A program made the position numbers and the translations under genes. A model generated the notes under the pieces. The model ran no database searches and was not told where the DNA came from. It saw only the letters and a list, made by a program, of their open reading frames with translations. Below are positions 1 to 9,395 of a DNA stretch of 64,000 bases, one piece after another (positions within the stretch are counted from its first letter, which is position 1; each line of letters begins with the position of its first letter). Source of the stretch: Fusicatenibacter sp. (GTDB taxonomy: Bacteria > Bacillota > Clostridia > Lachnospirales > Lachnospiraceae); contig JAGHIA010000051.1 in the NCBI GenBank assembly GCA_017887445.1, positions 1 through 64,000 on the forward strand, in the 5' to 3' direction.

Positions 1-156
1 GAGTGATCCTTGTTTCAGTAACGCTGTAGATGTAAGGGTTTTGACGAAGTAACTGTTGATGTTCCTTTGAGAAAAGTTTTTTACCCATAAAAGGCCTCCA
101 TTTCTGTGATTAGAATATCACATCTGGAAGGGAGTGTCCAAGAAAAAGGGTTCACA
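1..156 (-). mobile_element. End of an IS3-type insertion sequence (transposase orfA start plus terminal inverted repeat), truncated by window edge
   Basis: Minus-strand ATG at 87 after a GGAGG SD gives MGKKLFSKEHQQLLRQNPYIYSVTETRIT..., resembling the HTH N-terminus of IS3-family orfA; upstream (minus) TGTGAACCCTTTTTCTTGGACACT looks like an IS terminal repeat ending near 156. Confidence 0.6.
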
Positions 157-295
157 TAGGAACGGTGTTTAAGAACAAGGGTACATCTTGTGTGGGTGTC
201 TGTAAAACGGGTACTACACTAATTCGTGTGTCTACTGTTATGGGTACATTATAATGATTGTTGGAGTGTGTTTGATGTGATTAGGAGGAGTTGTT

Positions 296-1567
296 GTGAA
301 GAAGTTGTTGGTTCCTGTGATTTTTTTGAAGGATGGGATGGCGGTTGCCGGGTTTGGTTCGGAGGAGAGGATTTCTGAGTTGCCGGCGGAGGAGTTGGCG
401 GCTGGGTTTTCGGACCGGGGTGCGGATGAGTTGTTGGTTTTGGATTTTTCTGACAGCGATGGGGAGCATGACCGGGCAATCAGTGGGTTGATCCGGATCT
501 GTGACCGGGCGGAGGTTCCGGTGACCGGCGGGGGGAATGTGCGCCGGATGGAGGATGTGAAGAAGATTTTGTACGCGGGCTGCCAGAGGGCGGTGTTGAA
601 TTTTGCCAAGGCTTCTAACTGTGATCTGCTGGAGGAGGTTTCCGGAAAATTTGGCAGGGATAAAATTGTGGTCTATGTGCCTGATGCTGCCTGCTACAGG
701 GAGCATCAGGAGCGGATTGAGATGTTGGCGGGAATGGTATTCTGTGACGAGGGACAGGCGGATGCGGTTCTGGAATTGTCTGCTCTGCCGGTGATGGTTC
801 TGGCAGTGTCTCAAAAACCGGAGGAACTGCTGACAAAGGAAGCGGTCTGCGCGGTGACCGGCTCTGGGGTCAGCGGCGCGGGGCAGGATCTGATGAAGGC
901 GAAGGCTTCCTGCAAGGCAGCGGGGATTCCGGTGAATACCTTTGAGAGTGCTGTCTGCTGGTCGGAGTTTAAGAAAAACAGCGACGGCATGGTTCCGGTG
1001 ATTGTGCAGGACTACCGGACAGATCAGGTGCTGATGCTGGCCTATATGAATGAGGAAGCTTTTGAGACGACGCTTCGCACCGGCCGGATGACTTACTGGA
1101 GCCGCAGCCGGAACGAGCTTTGGGTGAAGGGACTGACCTCCGGACATTTCCAGTATGTGAAATCACTGATGCTGGACTGCGACGGAGATACGATCCTTGC
1201 CAAAGTGTCCCAGATTGGCGCGGCCTGCCATACGGGAAACAGAACCTGCTTCTTCCGTGAGCTGGCCAGAAAAGAATACGAGGAAAGAAATCCGCTGAAA
1301 GTCTTCCAGCAGGTCTTCGACGTCATCTGCGACCGCAAAGTACACCCGAAAGAAGGCTCCTACACCAACTACCTGTTCGAGAAAGGCATCGATAAGATCC
1401 TGAAAAAAGTCGGTGAGGAATGCACCGAGATCGTCATTGCCGCCAAAAACCCCGACCCGGAAGAAATCAAGTACGAAATCTCAGATTTCCTCTATCACGT
1501 CATGGTACTGATGGCAGAAAAAGGCATAACCTGGGAAGACATCACAAAAGAACTGGCCAGAAGATAA
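296..1567 (+). CDS. hisIE: HisIE (phosphoribosyl-AMP cyclohydrolase / phosphoribosyl-ATP pyrophosphatase) with N-terminal degenerate HisF/HisA-like domain
   Basis: C-terminal half has HisI ([25 protein letters not shown]) and HisE ([12 protein letters not shown]) motifs; N-terminal half is HisF-like ([28 protein letters not shown]). GTG start with AGGAGG SD. Confidence 0.9.
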   Translation: MKKLLVPVIFLKDGMAVAGFGSEERISELPAEELAAGFSDRGADELLVLDFSDSDGEHDRAISGLIRICDRAEVPVTGGGNVRRMEDVKKILYAGCQRAVLNFAKASNCDLLEEVSGKFGRDKIVVYVPDAACYREHQERIEMLAGMVFCDEGQADAVLELSALPVMVLAVSQKPEELLTKEAVCAVTGSGVSGAGQDLMKAKASCKAAGIPVNTFESAVCWSEFKKNSDGMVPVIVQDYRTDQVLMLAYMNEEAFETTLRTGRMTYWSRSRNELWVKGLTSGHFQYVKSLMLDCDGDTILAKVSQIGAACHTGNRTCFFRELARKEYEERNPLKVFQQVFDVICDRKVHPKEGSYTNYLFEKGIDKILKKVGEECTEIVIAAKNPDPEEIKYEISDFLYHVMVLMAEKGITWEDITKELARR

Positions 1568-1802
1568 AAACATTCAACTTTAAAATCAATCTACGCAAAA
1601 AGTCAGGGGAAGCAGCTGTAACTATTCAGCTGGCTGAATCGTTACAAGCAGCTGAAACGTGCTTTCTGATGACAGTGATATGAAAGCTCAAAGCTGGCGT
1701 TCATGGAAAATGTTCTAAAACGTAATTCATTAAACCTCATACAATTTTAGACGCCATTCATATCCGTTAGATTTCGCCCCTAGATATCGCAGCCAAAGCA
1801 CA

Positions 1803-2058
1803 GAAGCGAAAGGCCGGCGTGCCGTGTGTGCGGCGGGCATCTGCGGGGATGTGAGAAAATCTTAACGCCCCGGCGGCTCACCGGGCGGGACAGGCGAAGG
1901 ACCACAGGTCCGGAGCCTGAGGCGCACTGAGACGGGAATGCATCAGGCATTCCTGTCGAATTGCGCCGGTGCCCGCCCGGTGAGCCGCCGGGGCGTTTAG
2001 ATTTTCCACATTCCCGCAGCCGCCCGCCGCACATACGGTACGCCGGCCTTTCACTTCG
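1803..2058. repeat. Long GC-rich imperfect inverted repeat (foldback) between convergent hisIE and sod
   Basis: Left GAAGCGAAAGGCCGGCGTGCCGTGTGTGCGGCGGGC...AACGCCCCGGCGGCTCACCGGGCGGG; right arm is its near reverse complement ending GCCGGCCTTTCACTTC; inner hairpin GGGAATGCATCAGGCATTCC. Confidence 0.9.
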
Positions 2059-2656
2059 TCCGCATTATCACTTCTGCCCAGTTTATCACCTGAAACCAGG
2101 AATCAATGTAGTCGCCCCGCAGATTCTGATGCTTCAGATAATAAGCGTGCTCCCACACATCCAGCGGCAGAAGCGGCTGCATCCCCAGGGCCAGCGGCGT
2201 ATCCTGATCAGGAAGGGCAAGGATCTTCAGCGCGCCGGAAGCGTCCCTCACAAGCCAGGCAAATCCGGATCCGAATACCCCAAGAGCCGCGGACTTCATC
2301 TGCCGTTTCCAGTTGTCCTCTCCGCCGAAGGCTTCGGCCAGCTCGCCGGGAAACGGCTGGCCGGCAGGTGCCATCAGGTCAAAATACAGATCGTGGTTGT
2401 ATACCCCGCCGCCGTTGTTTTGCACCTGTGTGCGAAGCTCCTCCGGAAGCTCCGGCAGGCGGCTGAGCAGCTGTTCCAATGTCCAGGAGTGGTACTCCGG
2501 ATAAGGCGCCAGCGCCTTGTTCAGCTGGTCCACATAGGTCTGCATATGTTTGTCGTGATGAAAATACATGGTTTTTCTGTCAATATACGGCTCCAGCGCA
2601 TCGTAGGCATAGGGAAGAGCCGGAAGCTGAAAGGGATAATTTGCATGGGAAATCAA
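2051..2656 (-). CDS. Superoxide dismutase (Fe/Mn family)
   Basis: YFHHDKHMQTYV, NHDLYFDLM, DVWEHAYYLKHQN metal-ligand motifs; TTG start after AAGGAGAC SD (longer in-frame ORF to 2716). Confidence 0.9.
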   Translation of the reverse strand: MISHANYPFQLPALPYAYDALEPYIDRKTMYFHHDKHMQTYVDQLNKALAPYPEYHSWTLEQLLSRLPELPEELRTQVQNNGGGVYNHDLYFDLMAPAGQPFPGELAEAFGGEDNWKRQMKSAALGVFGSGFAWLVRDASGALKILALPDQDTPLALGMQPLLPLDVWEHAYYLKHQNLRGDYIDSWFQVINWAEVIMRTK

Positions 2657-2724
2657 AGTGCTGTCTCCTTGTCGCAGAATCATTTGCAGCAGGCCGGCGT
2701 AGCCGGTCTGCTGCAATGTTTACA

Positions 2725-5310
2725 TTATGATATTCTGGAATCACCGGAATGTGACAGACTTCCCAGCAGACGGAACAACAGTTCAAAATCGATCGGTTTG
2801 GAGATATGGGCGTTCATTCCAGCGGCGGTGGTGCGGGCCACATCCTCGGCGAAGGCGTTGGCTGTCACGGCGATGATAGGAACGGCCGCCGCGTCCGGCC
2901 GGTCCAGGGCGCGGATTTCCTGGCAGGCGGTGCAGCCGTCCATCTCAGGCATCTGCATGTCCAGAAGGATGAAATCGTAAAAGCCCACGGGGGAACTGCG
3001 GAAAAGCTCCAGCGCTTCCCGTCCGTTCCAGGCCTGGGCGATTTCAGCCCCGGCCATGGTGAGAAATTCAGTGGTAATCTCCATATTGATCTCGTTGTCC
3101 TCCGCCAGAAGGATGTTTATGTTCTGCAGATCGAAAACTTCTTCTTCCTGGGTGGCAGGCTCCTCCTTCTGGGCGTCGATGATCTGGAAGGGAAATGTAA
3201 CAGTAAAAGCGGTGCCTTTTCCCAGGGCGCTGCGCACAGTAATCTCGCCGTTCATCTGCTGCACCAGATTTTTCACAATGGGCATTCCCAGGCCGGTTCC
3301 GGTAACACCGGCGGGAGAGAAGAGGGTCTCTCTTGCAAAAGGTTCGAAGATTTTGCTGAGAAACTCTTCGGACATGCCCACGCCGGTATCCTCCACCATC
3401 AGCTGGTAGCGGCTCTGTGTGTCCTGATGCTCCAGCTGTTCCAGACGGACGGTGATATCCGCCCCTGCGCGGCTGTATTTCATGGCGTTGGAGATCAGAT
3501 TGTTGATGATCTGGCTTAAACGGAAGGCGTCGCACATAACGGTCGCGTCCCGGAGCTTTATTTCCAGGTACAGGTGTTTGTCTTCCTCTTTTGCCTGCTC
3601 CGTAAACAGTCCCACACAGTCTTTGAGACACTGCTCCAGATTTGTGGGTTTGCAGTCCAGGGAACCGACGACACCCTGCTCCAGCTTGGACATATCGAGA
3701 ATGTCGTTGATCAGCGTAAGCAGCTGCTGGCCGGACTGTTCGATCTTTTCCATATATTCGTGGACTTTTTGGAGATCGTCCTGATTCTGCTGGGCAAGCC
3801 GGGACAGGCCGATGATCGCGTTGAGCGGCGTGCGCATGTCATGGGAAATGTTGCTGAAGAAAATGGTTTTGTCCCGGGAAGTCTTTTTTGCCGCTTCCAG
3901 AGAAGTTTCCAGCAGAAGCTGCTGCTGGAGCCGCTGATGTTTTTCCGACTCGATTTCCCGGAAGCAGAGCAGAACCTCGTGGCTGTCCGGCGCTTTGTTG
4001 AAGATCAGGCGGATGTTCACCCATTTGTAAACATTTCCAAACCGGCGCTGGTAGTCGCCGCCGAAATCATAGATTTCGTTTTTAAGCAGACGCTTGATGT
4101 TCTCTATACTGAAGCACTGTTCAAATTCTTCGTAGGTTTTTTTGTCCACAAGTTCCCGGACTGTGCGGATGAGCAGCCGATAGTCGCCGCCCGTTCCCAG
4201 GGTTTCGCGTACGTCCTCAGAACCCTTGACCGTCTCATAGGTTTCCGCCGCGTAATCAATGCGGTAGATCGCATAGTAGGAATCCCCGAGGATCTGGATG
4301 ATATCGGCATTGCGCCTGCGCTGGCGGTCTCCGAAGTAGCTGCGGATCAGCACTGCCAGAACGGCCAGCAGCAGGATTGTGCAGATGGAAACCAGGAGGA
4401 TCATAATACGGTCGATATCGCCCTGGAGAATCTGCGCGACGGGGATCGTGATGACAGAAACCCATCCGTTGTCCATTTTGTGATAATACACACCCCGCTG
4501 TTTTCCGTCGAGACCGCGGATGGTCTCGTTGTAGGAGGAAAGGCTGCCGTCTTCGATGGAGTCCAGCAGCCGGGAGGCGTAGTCCTGTACCTGCGGGTCA
4601 GTGATCTGAAGGTCGCTGGCGATGTACATGAGGGCTCCGCTGCCGTCAAAAAGAAAATAGGAGCTTCCGTCCGGCATGGAGGCCTTGTTTTTGTGAGAAT
4701 GAAAATTGTCCAGGAAAACGTCAAACGCAAGAACATCGTCCGTATCCGCCAGCTGCATGGAGATGGTGATCATATACCTCCCGGTGATGGCGTCCTGGTA
4801 AGCGTCGGTAAAAATAATCTCTCCGCCGGCCTCCAGGGCTCTGCGATACCATTCCGCCTGGCGGTATTCGTAGGAAGCGTCCCCTTCCCATGGGGTTGCG
4901 GCTATGATGCTGCCGTCAACCACTGCATAGGGATCCAGCAGCTCCGTCTGGAGGACTGTGCTCAGATGGCGAAAATAGTCGGCCAGCCATTGCTGCAGCT
5001 CTTCGCTGTCCGCGCCGGAAGATATTTTCTCCTCAAAATATCCCCCGCCAAGGTTCATCAGCATTTTGTAGATGGAAATTCTGTTTTCCTCCTCCGTGGC
5101 GTAGCTCCGCGCCAGATAGGTGCCCATCTCGTGGGAGTTCTGCAGCAGTTTGTCCCGCACGAGAAAAATCCCCCAGAATATCATGACAGAAAACGCAATG
5201 AGGATTGCGATGTTTAATTTCATAGGCAGATCGATATGAGGCGGATGCCGTCTGGATTTTTTCATTTCAGTGACTCCTGTTCCGGTATTATTCTGTATAA
5301 TGCAGGCCAA
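2725..5310 (-). CDS. Hybrid sensor histidine kinase / response regulator
   Basis: N-terminal TM plus extracytoplasmic sensor, H-box FFSNISHDMRTPLNAIIG, GTGLGMPIVKNLV, C-terminal receiver domain ILLAEDNEINMEI...LLDMQMPEMDG. Confidence 0.93.
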   Translation of the reverse strand: MACIIQNNTGTGVTEMKKSRRHPPHIDLPMKLNIAILIAFSVMIFWGIFLVRDKLLQNSHEMGTYLARSYATEEENRISIYKMLMNLGGGYFEEKISSGADSEELQQWLADYFRHLSTVLQTELLDPYAVVDGSIIAATPWEGDASYEYRQAEWYRRALEAGGEIIFTDAYQDAITGRYMITISMQLADTDDVLAFDVFLDNFHSHKNKASMPDGSSYFLFDGSGALMYIASDLQITDPQVQDYASRLLDSIEDGSLSSYNETIRGLDGKQRGVYYHKMDNGWVSVITIPVAQILQGDIDRIMILLVSICTILLLAVLAVLIRSYFGDRQRRRNADIIQILGDSYYAIYRIDYAAETYETVKGSEDVRETLGTGGDYRLLIRTVRELVDKKTYEEFEQCFSIENIKRLLKNEIYDFGGDYQRRFGNVYKWVNIRLIFNKAPDSHEVLLCFREIESEKHQRLQQQLLLETSLEAAKKTSRDKTIFFSNISHDMRTPLNAIIGLSRLAQQNQDDLQKVHEYMEKIEQSGQQLLTLINDILDMSKLEQGVVGSLDCKPTNLEQCLKDCVGLFTEQAKEEDKHLYLEIKLRDATVMCDAFRLSQIINNLISNAMKYSRAGADITVRLEQLEHQDTQSRYQLMVEDTGVGMSEEFLSKIFEPFARETLFSPAGVTGTGLGMPIVKNLVQQMNGEITVRSALGKGTAFTVTFPFQIIDAQKEEPATQEEEVFDLQNINILLAEDNEINMEITTEFLTMAGAEIAQAWNGREALELFRSSPVGFYDFILLDMQMPEMDGCTACQEIRALDRPDAAAVPIIAVTANAFAEDVARTTAAGMNAHISKPIDFELLFRLLGSLSHSGDSRIS

Positions 5311-5351
5311 AATCTCCCGGCGTTCTCAAAGAACAGGCTCCGGGAGATTTT
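5309..5351. terminator. Stem-loop terminator downstream of purF-like gene
   Basis: AAAATCTCCCGG...CCGGGAGATTTTA hairpin flanked by A/T tracts. Confidence 0.75.
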
Positions 5352-5370
5352 ATCATTTTCGTGTTGGCGA

Positions 5371-6774
5371 TCATTCCTTGCCGTTCCAGCAGTAGGTACA
5401 GAGCTTGCACGGGGAGATTCCAATGGAGGAGATCATATCGTCCAGGCGGTGATAACGCAGGGAGGTGAAATTCAGCTCCTTGCCGATATCGTCCAGCATT
5501 TCCTTATAGCAGGTGGAATCCGGATTCGTGTATTCCTCCAGTACTTTCTCGCAGACCTTGCCTTCCCGTTTCTGGATGACCCGCCGGGTGATCAGGTCCA
5601 TCTCCGATTTGGAGCGGGAGAAGTTCAGGAACTTGCAGCCGTACATCAGAGGCGGGCAGGCCGGACGGATATGCACTTCCCTGGCGCCGCTGTCATACAG
5701 GAACTCGGTGGTCTCTCTCAGCTGGGTTCCGCGGACGATGGAATCGTCGATGAGCAGCAGGCTCTTTTTCTCAATCAGCTCATGTACCGGCAGCAGTTTC
5801 ATGCGGGCAATCAGATTTCTCTGGCTCTGATTGGTGGGCATAAAGGAACGGGGCCAGGTGGGCGTGTATTTGATAAAAGGACGCGCGAACGGGATGCCGG
5901 AGCGGTTGGCGTAACCCACCGCGTGGGCGATGCCTGAATCGGGAACGCCTGCCACAAGGTCCGGGTGCACGTCGTCTCTCTGGGCCAGCAGGTCTCCGCA
6001 GTTATAGCGCATCTGTTCCACGTTGACGCCCTCGTAGGTAGCGGTGGGATATCCATAGTATACCCAGAGGAAGGAACAGATCTTCATTTTGTCGCCTGGC
6101 TGCTGGAGTACCTCGACGCCTTCCGGAGTCATGTATACGATCTCTGCCGGTCCAAGCTCTTTGTAGGTATGGTAGCCGAGATTCACGAAGGCAAAGCTCT
6201 CAAAGGAGGCGCAGAACGCGTTTTCCTTCTTACCGATGACCAGCGGTGTTCTGCCGAGGCGGTCTCTGGCCGCGTAAATTCCCTGGGGCGTCATGAGCAG
6301 AAGCGTCATGGAGCCGTCGATGACTTGCTGTACATACTGGATACCTTCGAGAATGGAAGACTTCTGGTTGATCAGGGACGCCACCATCTCTGTGGGGTTG
6401 ATATTCCCGCCGCTCATTTCCAGGAAATGTGTGCATCCGTTTTTGTAGGAAATGTCCACCAGTTCGTCCATGTTGTTGATCTTGCCTACGGTCGTGATGG
6501 CAAAGCTGCCAAGATGGGACTGTACAAGAAGAGGCTGAGGTTCATTGTCTGAAATACATCCGATTCCCAGCGTTCCCTTCAGTTCGTCCAGATCCCGGTC
6601 AAACTTGGTACGGAACGGAGAGTTTTCGATGTTGTGGATCGAACGGTTGAAGCCGTCCTCGCCGTAAACGGCCATACCGCCTCTGCGCGTGCCAAGGTGT
6701 GAGTGATAGTCAACACCAAAAAATAAGTCCATCGTACATGTGTCTTTTGAAGCAACACCAAATATTCCACCCAT
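5371..6774 (-). CDS. Amidophosphoribosyltransferase (PurF)-like protein lacking the N-terminal catalytic Cys
   Basis: PRPP motif LLLIDDSIVRGTQ; CSFLWVYYGYP, ACPPLMYGC and CKLCTYCWNGKE resemble Fe-S ligand regions of B. subtilis-type PurF; N-terminus MGGIFG instead of MCGIFG. Confidence 0.85.
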   Translation of the reverse strand: MGGIFGVASKDTCTMDLFFGVDYHSHLGTRRGGMAVYGEDGFNRSIHNIENSPFRTKFDRDLDELKGTLGIGCISDNEPQPLLVQSHLGSFAITTVGKINNMDELVDISYKNGCTHFLEMSGGNINPTEMVASLINQKSSILEGIQYVQQVIDGSMTLLLMTPQGIYAARDRLGRTPLVIGKKENAFCASFESFAFVNLGYHTYKELGPAEIVYMTPEGVEVLQQPGDKMKICSFLWVYYGYPTATYEGVNVEQMRYNCGDLLAQRDDVHPDLVAGVPDSGIAHAVGYANRSGIPFARPFIKYTPTWPRSFMPTNQSQRNLIARMKLLPVHELIEKKSLLLIDDSIVRGTQLRETTEFLYDSGAREVHIRPACPPLMYGCKFLNFSRSKSEMDLITRRVIQKREGKVCEKVLEEYTNPDSTCYKEMLDDIGKELNFTSLRYHRLDDMISSIGISPCKLCTYCWNGKE

Positions 6775-6898
6775 TTTTTGTCTCCTTAACGTATAAAAAA
6801 TTGTCGTGTACAGGGAAATTATATAATGAATAGGAAGGGGAAGTAAAGGGAAATGTTAAGAATTTTATTTAGAATGCAAAAAATTACTTTCAATGGGC

Positions 6899-6928
6899 CA
6901 AAAAACCGGGAAGTTTTTCCCGGGTTTT
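6899..6928 (-). terminator. Rho-independent terminator of the que-like operon
   Basis: Minus strand AAAACCCGGGAAAAACTTCCCGGTTTTTT. Confidence 0.75.
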
Positions 6929-7008
6929 CCGGAGTGTGTCAAAACTTTGCCTGCCGCCGGGTGGCGGCAAAACCGCAGAGGAGTTTTGAACACGCTCCGG
7001 AAGTTTTC
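6929..7008. repeat. Intergenic palindromic element (GGAGTGTGTCAAAAC...GTTTTGAACACGCTCC)
   Basis: Outer arms CCGGAGTGTGTCAAAACT / AGTTTTGAACACGCTCCGG plus inner TGCCGCCGGGTGGCGGCA hairpin. Confidence 0.75.
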
Positions 7009-7698
7009 TCAGTCTCCGACGCCGAAGTCTGTTTTTTCGTAAAGGATCTCCACGGAAGGGTCGTCCAGGAGAAACGCGTATTTCTCCATAAACCAGTCCA
7101 CCAGCGCAGGGTCTCTTTTCACGTCGGTGCTGTTGTCTGTGAACACATTGACGGTGCCGAGGGCGAAATGCTTTTTCAGCATCTGCATATCGTAGTCGAT
7201 CATTTCCTTTGTCTGTCCCCGGATGCCGACCATCAGGCAGGGAGAGTCGAAATACCGGGCCACCTCTTCCGGAGAGTGGAAATCCGCGTGTTTGTTCAGA
7301 TAATTTTGCCGGAAATCCTCGTCGAAGGTCTCAACGCCGATCTTGAAGGTGATCGGTATGCCCATAAAGTCCCGCATCTGCTGCAGCCGGTTCCGGTACA
7401 TCCAGTGGGCCTCGAAAAACAGGCGCCGGATGTTTTTTTGACGGATGATATCCCGGATCAGCGCAAGCGTTTCCGAGGGAAGCTCAAAACAGCTGCCGGA
7501 GTTGATGACCTCCAGAACGCCGGCGGAGCCTGTGACGCGGGAGAGTACCTGACGGTTCAGCGCCACCATTGCCTCCCGGTCTCTGGAATTGTCGTCGGTG
7601 TAGTCGCAGAAACGGCAGCGTCCCCAGGCACAGGGAAACGACCGGAGCAGTACGATCTCCCTGGGATTTTTTTCTGTGATCAGATTATATCGTTCCAT
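7009..7698 (-). CDS. queL: Radical SAM protein, QueL-like (queuine salvage) candidate
   Basis: FPCAWGRCRFCDYTDDNSRD radical SAM-type Cys cluster; adjacent to ECF-S transporter and nucleoside hydrolase downstream of a candidate preQ1 riboswitch. Confidence 0.65.
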   Translation of the reverse strand: MERYNLITEKNPREIVLLRSFPCAWGRCRFCDYTDDNSRDREAMVALNRQVLSRVTGSAGVLEVINSGSCFELPSETLALIRDIIRQKNIRRLFFEAHWMYRNRLQQMRDFMGIPITFKIGVETFDEDFRQNYLNKHADFHSPEEVARYFDSPCLMVGIRGQTKEMIDYDMQMLKKHFALGTVNVFTDNSTDVKRDPALVDWFMEKYAFLLDDPSVEILYEKTDFGVGD

Positions 7699-8311
7699 GG
7701 TTCTTTTTCCTTTCTTCAGATTCCTGGGCGGAGAGGGTTGTCTGTCCCGCCAGTGAGGGAAACGCGCGGCGGCACACCGGAAGTATGGCAGCGACGGCCG
7801 CGAGCATGAGGATCCGGTCCAGATAATCCGTCAGGAACTGGACAAGAAAAACGCTTCCGGTCAGCGGAAGGCCCGCGGTGTGAAGAAGCTGTACCAATAC
7901 GGTGGAGCCTGACGAGGTGATGCCGCCGAACACCAGCGCGGTGATCAGAGAGCTGGCCAGGGTGCCTGGCAGCGTGATCACCGCAGCCAGGGGAAGAAGT
8001 CCAAGGCATGTTCTCCGGTTCAGTGAGCGGACATACCTGGCGCAAAGGCCGCAGACCAGTCCCAGGATCATCTGGACCGGAAGATAGAAGAAGGCGTAAA
8101 CGTCAGAGGTACATCCGCTAACGATCCCGCTGATGATCCCGGGGATCATGCCGGCGGCGGGACCGAGAAGAACGGCGGTCAGCATCGTGCCGAAGGAGTC
8201 CAGGTAAACCGGAAGCCGCAGCGCCAATGCAAGGGTGCCGCCCAGCAGGTTCAGGGCTGCGGAAAAGGCGATGACGCACAGGGTCAATGGTTTCGCGTTG
8301 GAGCGTTTCAT
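7685..8311 (-). CDS. ECF transporter S-component, QrtT/QueT-like (queuosine/queuine uptake) candidate
   Basis: Small hydrophobic protein MKRSNAKPLTLCVIAFSAALNLLGGTLALALRLPVYLDSFGTMLTAVLLGPAAGM typical of ECF-S; start overlaps the stop of the nucleoside hydrolase gene. Confidence 0.75.
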   Translation of the reverse strand: MKRSNAKPLTLCVIAFSAALNLLGGTLALALRLPVYLDSFGTMLTAVLLGPAAGMIPGIISGIVSGCTSDVYAFFYLPVQMILGLVCGLCARYVRSLNRRTCLGLLPLAAVITLPGTLASSLITALVFGGITSSGSTVLVQLLHTAGLPLTGSVFLVQFLTDYLDRILMLAAVAAILPVCRRAFPSLAGQTTLSAQESEERKKNHGTI

Positions 8312-9345
8312 AAGCTTCCCTCCATTTCTTCCGCGTCCGGGCCCATAAGCTGCCGCAGCATGGGGGTAAGTGTTTCCGCGGGAGCGCCGGTGATGCGCTG
8401 GAAAAACATTTCCATAAAGCGCAGCGGACTGGTTTTCGTCAGGACGTAGCTGTTGGCCGGCGCTTTCCAGAAGCCGAAAGCGTCCACAACGCTCTGGCCA
8501 AGGCAAACGCCTTCCGTCTCAACGGTGGTGTGCGCAAAAAAGCCGCTGCACAGAGAACGGTCGATCAGATAGGCCGCGGCCAGCGGGTCGTTGATTACAC
8601 AGCCGACGACCCCTTCCTGGGTCCAGTGGAAGTCATTGTAAAACCGTGTGATGGTTCTGATCTTTTCGCCGGTCCTGGGCGACAGCCGGCAGAGGTATTC
8701 CGTCAGATTTGGCGTGAGTACGATTCTGCGCGTCACATCCAGGCCCACCATATGGATCTGTTTTCCGCTCAGGCAGGGAAGGGTGGCAAACGCGTGAAAA
8801 ACGTTTTTTGCCGCGTGTGGGTCGCACCAGTAATTGTACTCGGCGACAGGGGAACAGTTCCCGTGGCTTTGGTAACAGCCGCCCATGGAAAAGCATTCGT
8901 CCAGGCCGCCGAGACATTCCGGGCACCGTTCGATGACCCGCGCCAGGTTGGTCAGCGGTCCGAGGGTCAGAATTGTGATCTTTTCGCCGTTTGTTTTTGC
9001 GTTTTGCAGAGTTTCAATGAGAAAATCCACCGCGTTTTCGCGGGGGCGCACAGCGGTTACCGGGGGATAGAAAGATTCGCCCAGACCGTCCTGGCCGTGG
9101 GTATCCATAGCGTCCACATAATCGCGGACCAGGGGACGTTCTTCACCGGCATAGACAGGAATGTCCAGACGGTCCATCCAGCTTAAGATTTTCAGTGCGT
9201 TTTCCGCACCGATGGCAGTTGGGGCATTGCCGCAGACAACCGTGATCCCAAGGATTTCCACCTCCGGCGAGCGCAGGAGCAGCATCAGCGCCAGCGCGTC
9301 GTCGATGCCGGGATCGCAGTCAACGATGATTTTTTTTGCATTCAT
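8308..9345 (-). CDS. queK: Inosine/uridine-preferring nucleoside hydrolase family, QueK-like candidate
   Basis: KKIIVDCDPGIDDALALMLLLRSPEVEILGITVVCGNA is the IU-NH signature; cluster context suggests queuosine hydrolase. Confidence 0.75.
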   Translation of the reverse strand: MNAKKIIVDCDPGIDDALALMLLLRSPEVEILGITVVCGNAPTAIGAENALKILSWMDRLDIPVYAGEERPLVRDYVDAMDTHGQDGLGESFYPPVTAVRPRENAVDFLIETLQNAKTNGEKITILTLGPLTNLARVIERCPECLGGLDECFSMGGCYQSHGNCSPVAEYNYWCDPHAAKNVFHAFATLPCLSGKQIHMVGLDVTRRIVLTPNLTEYLCRLSPRTGEKIRTITRFYNDFHWTQEGVVGCVINDPLAAAYLIDRSLCSGFFAHTTVETEGVCLGQSVVDAFGFWKAPANSYVLTKTSPLRFMEMFFQRITGAPAETLTPMLRQLMGPDAEEMEGSL

Positions 9346-9395
9346 TCTCCAATCTCCTTTTCTTTTTTTGATTCCGGAATCTTCCGGTACGAGAT

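Noticed and set aside
157-295. Possible T-box or his attenuator upstream of hisIE
   Set aside because: No T-box core (AGGGTGGNACCGCG) or His-codon leader seen.
1780-2980. ORFs 1780-2034 (-) and 1961-2980 (+)
   Set aside because: Lie in the foldback or antisense to sod and the kinase gene.
3574-5217. 547-aa + strand ORF opposite the hybrid kinase
   Set aside because: Antisense shadow of a strongly recognisable histidine kinase; no family motifs or SD.
6775-6900. Purine riboswitch upstream of the PurF-like gene
   Set aside because: No recognisable purine aptamer core motifs in the short leader.
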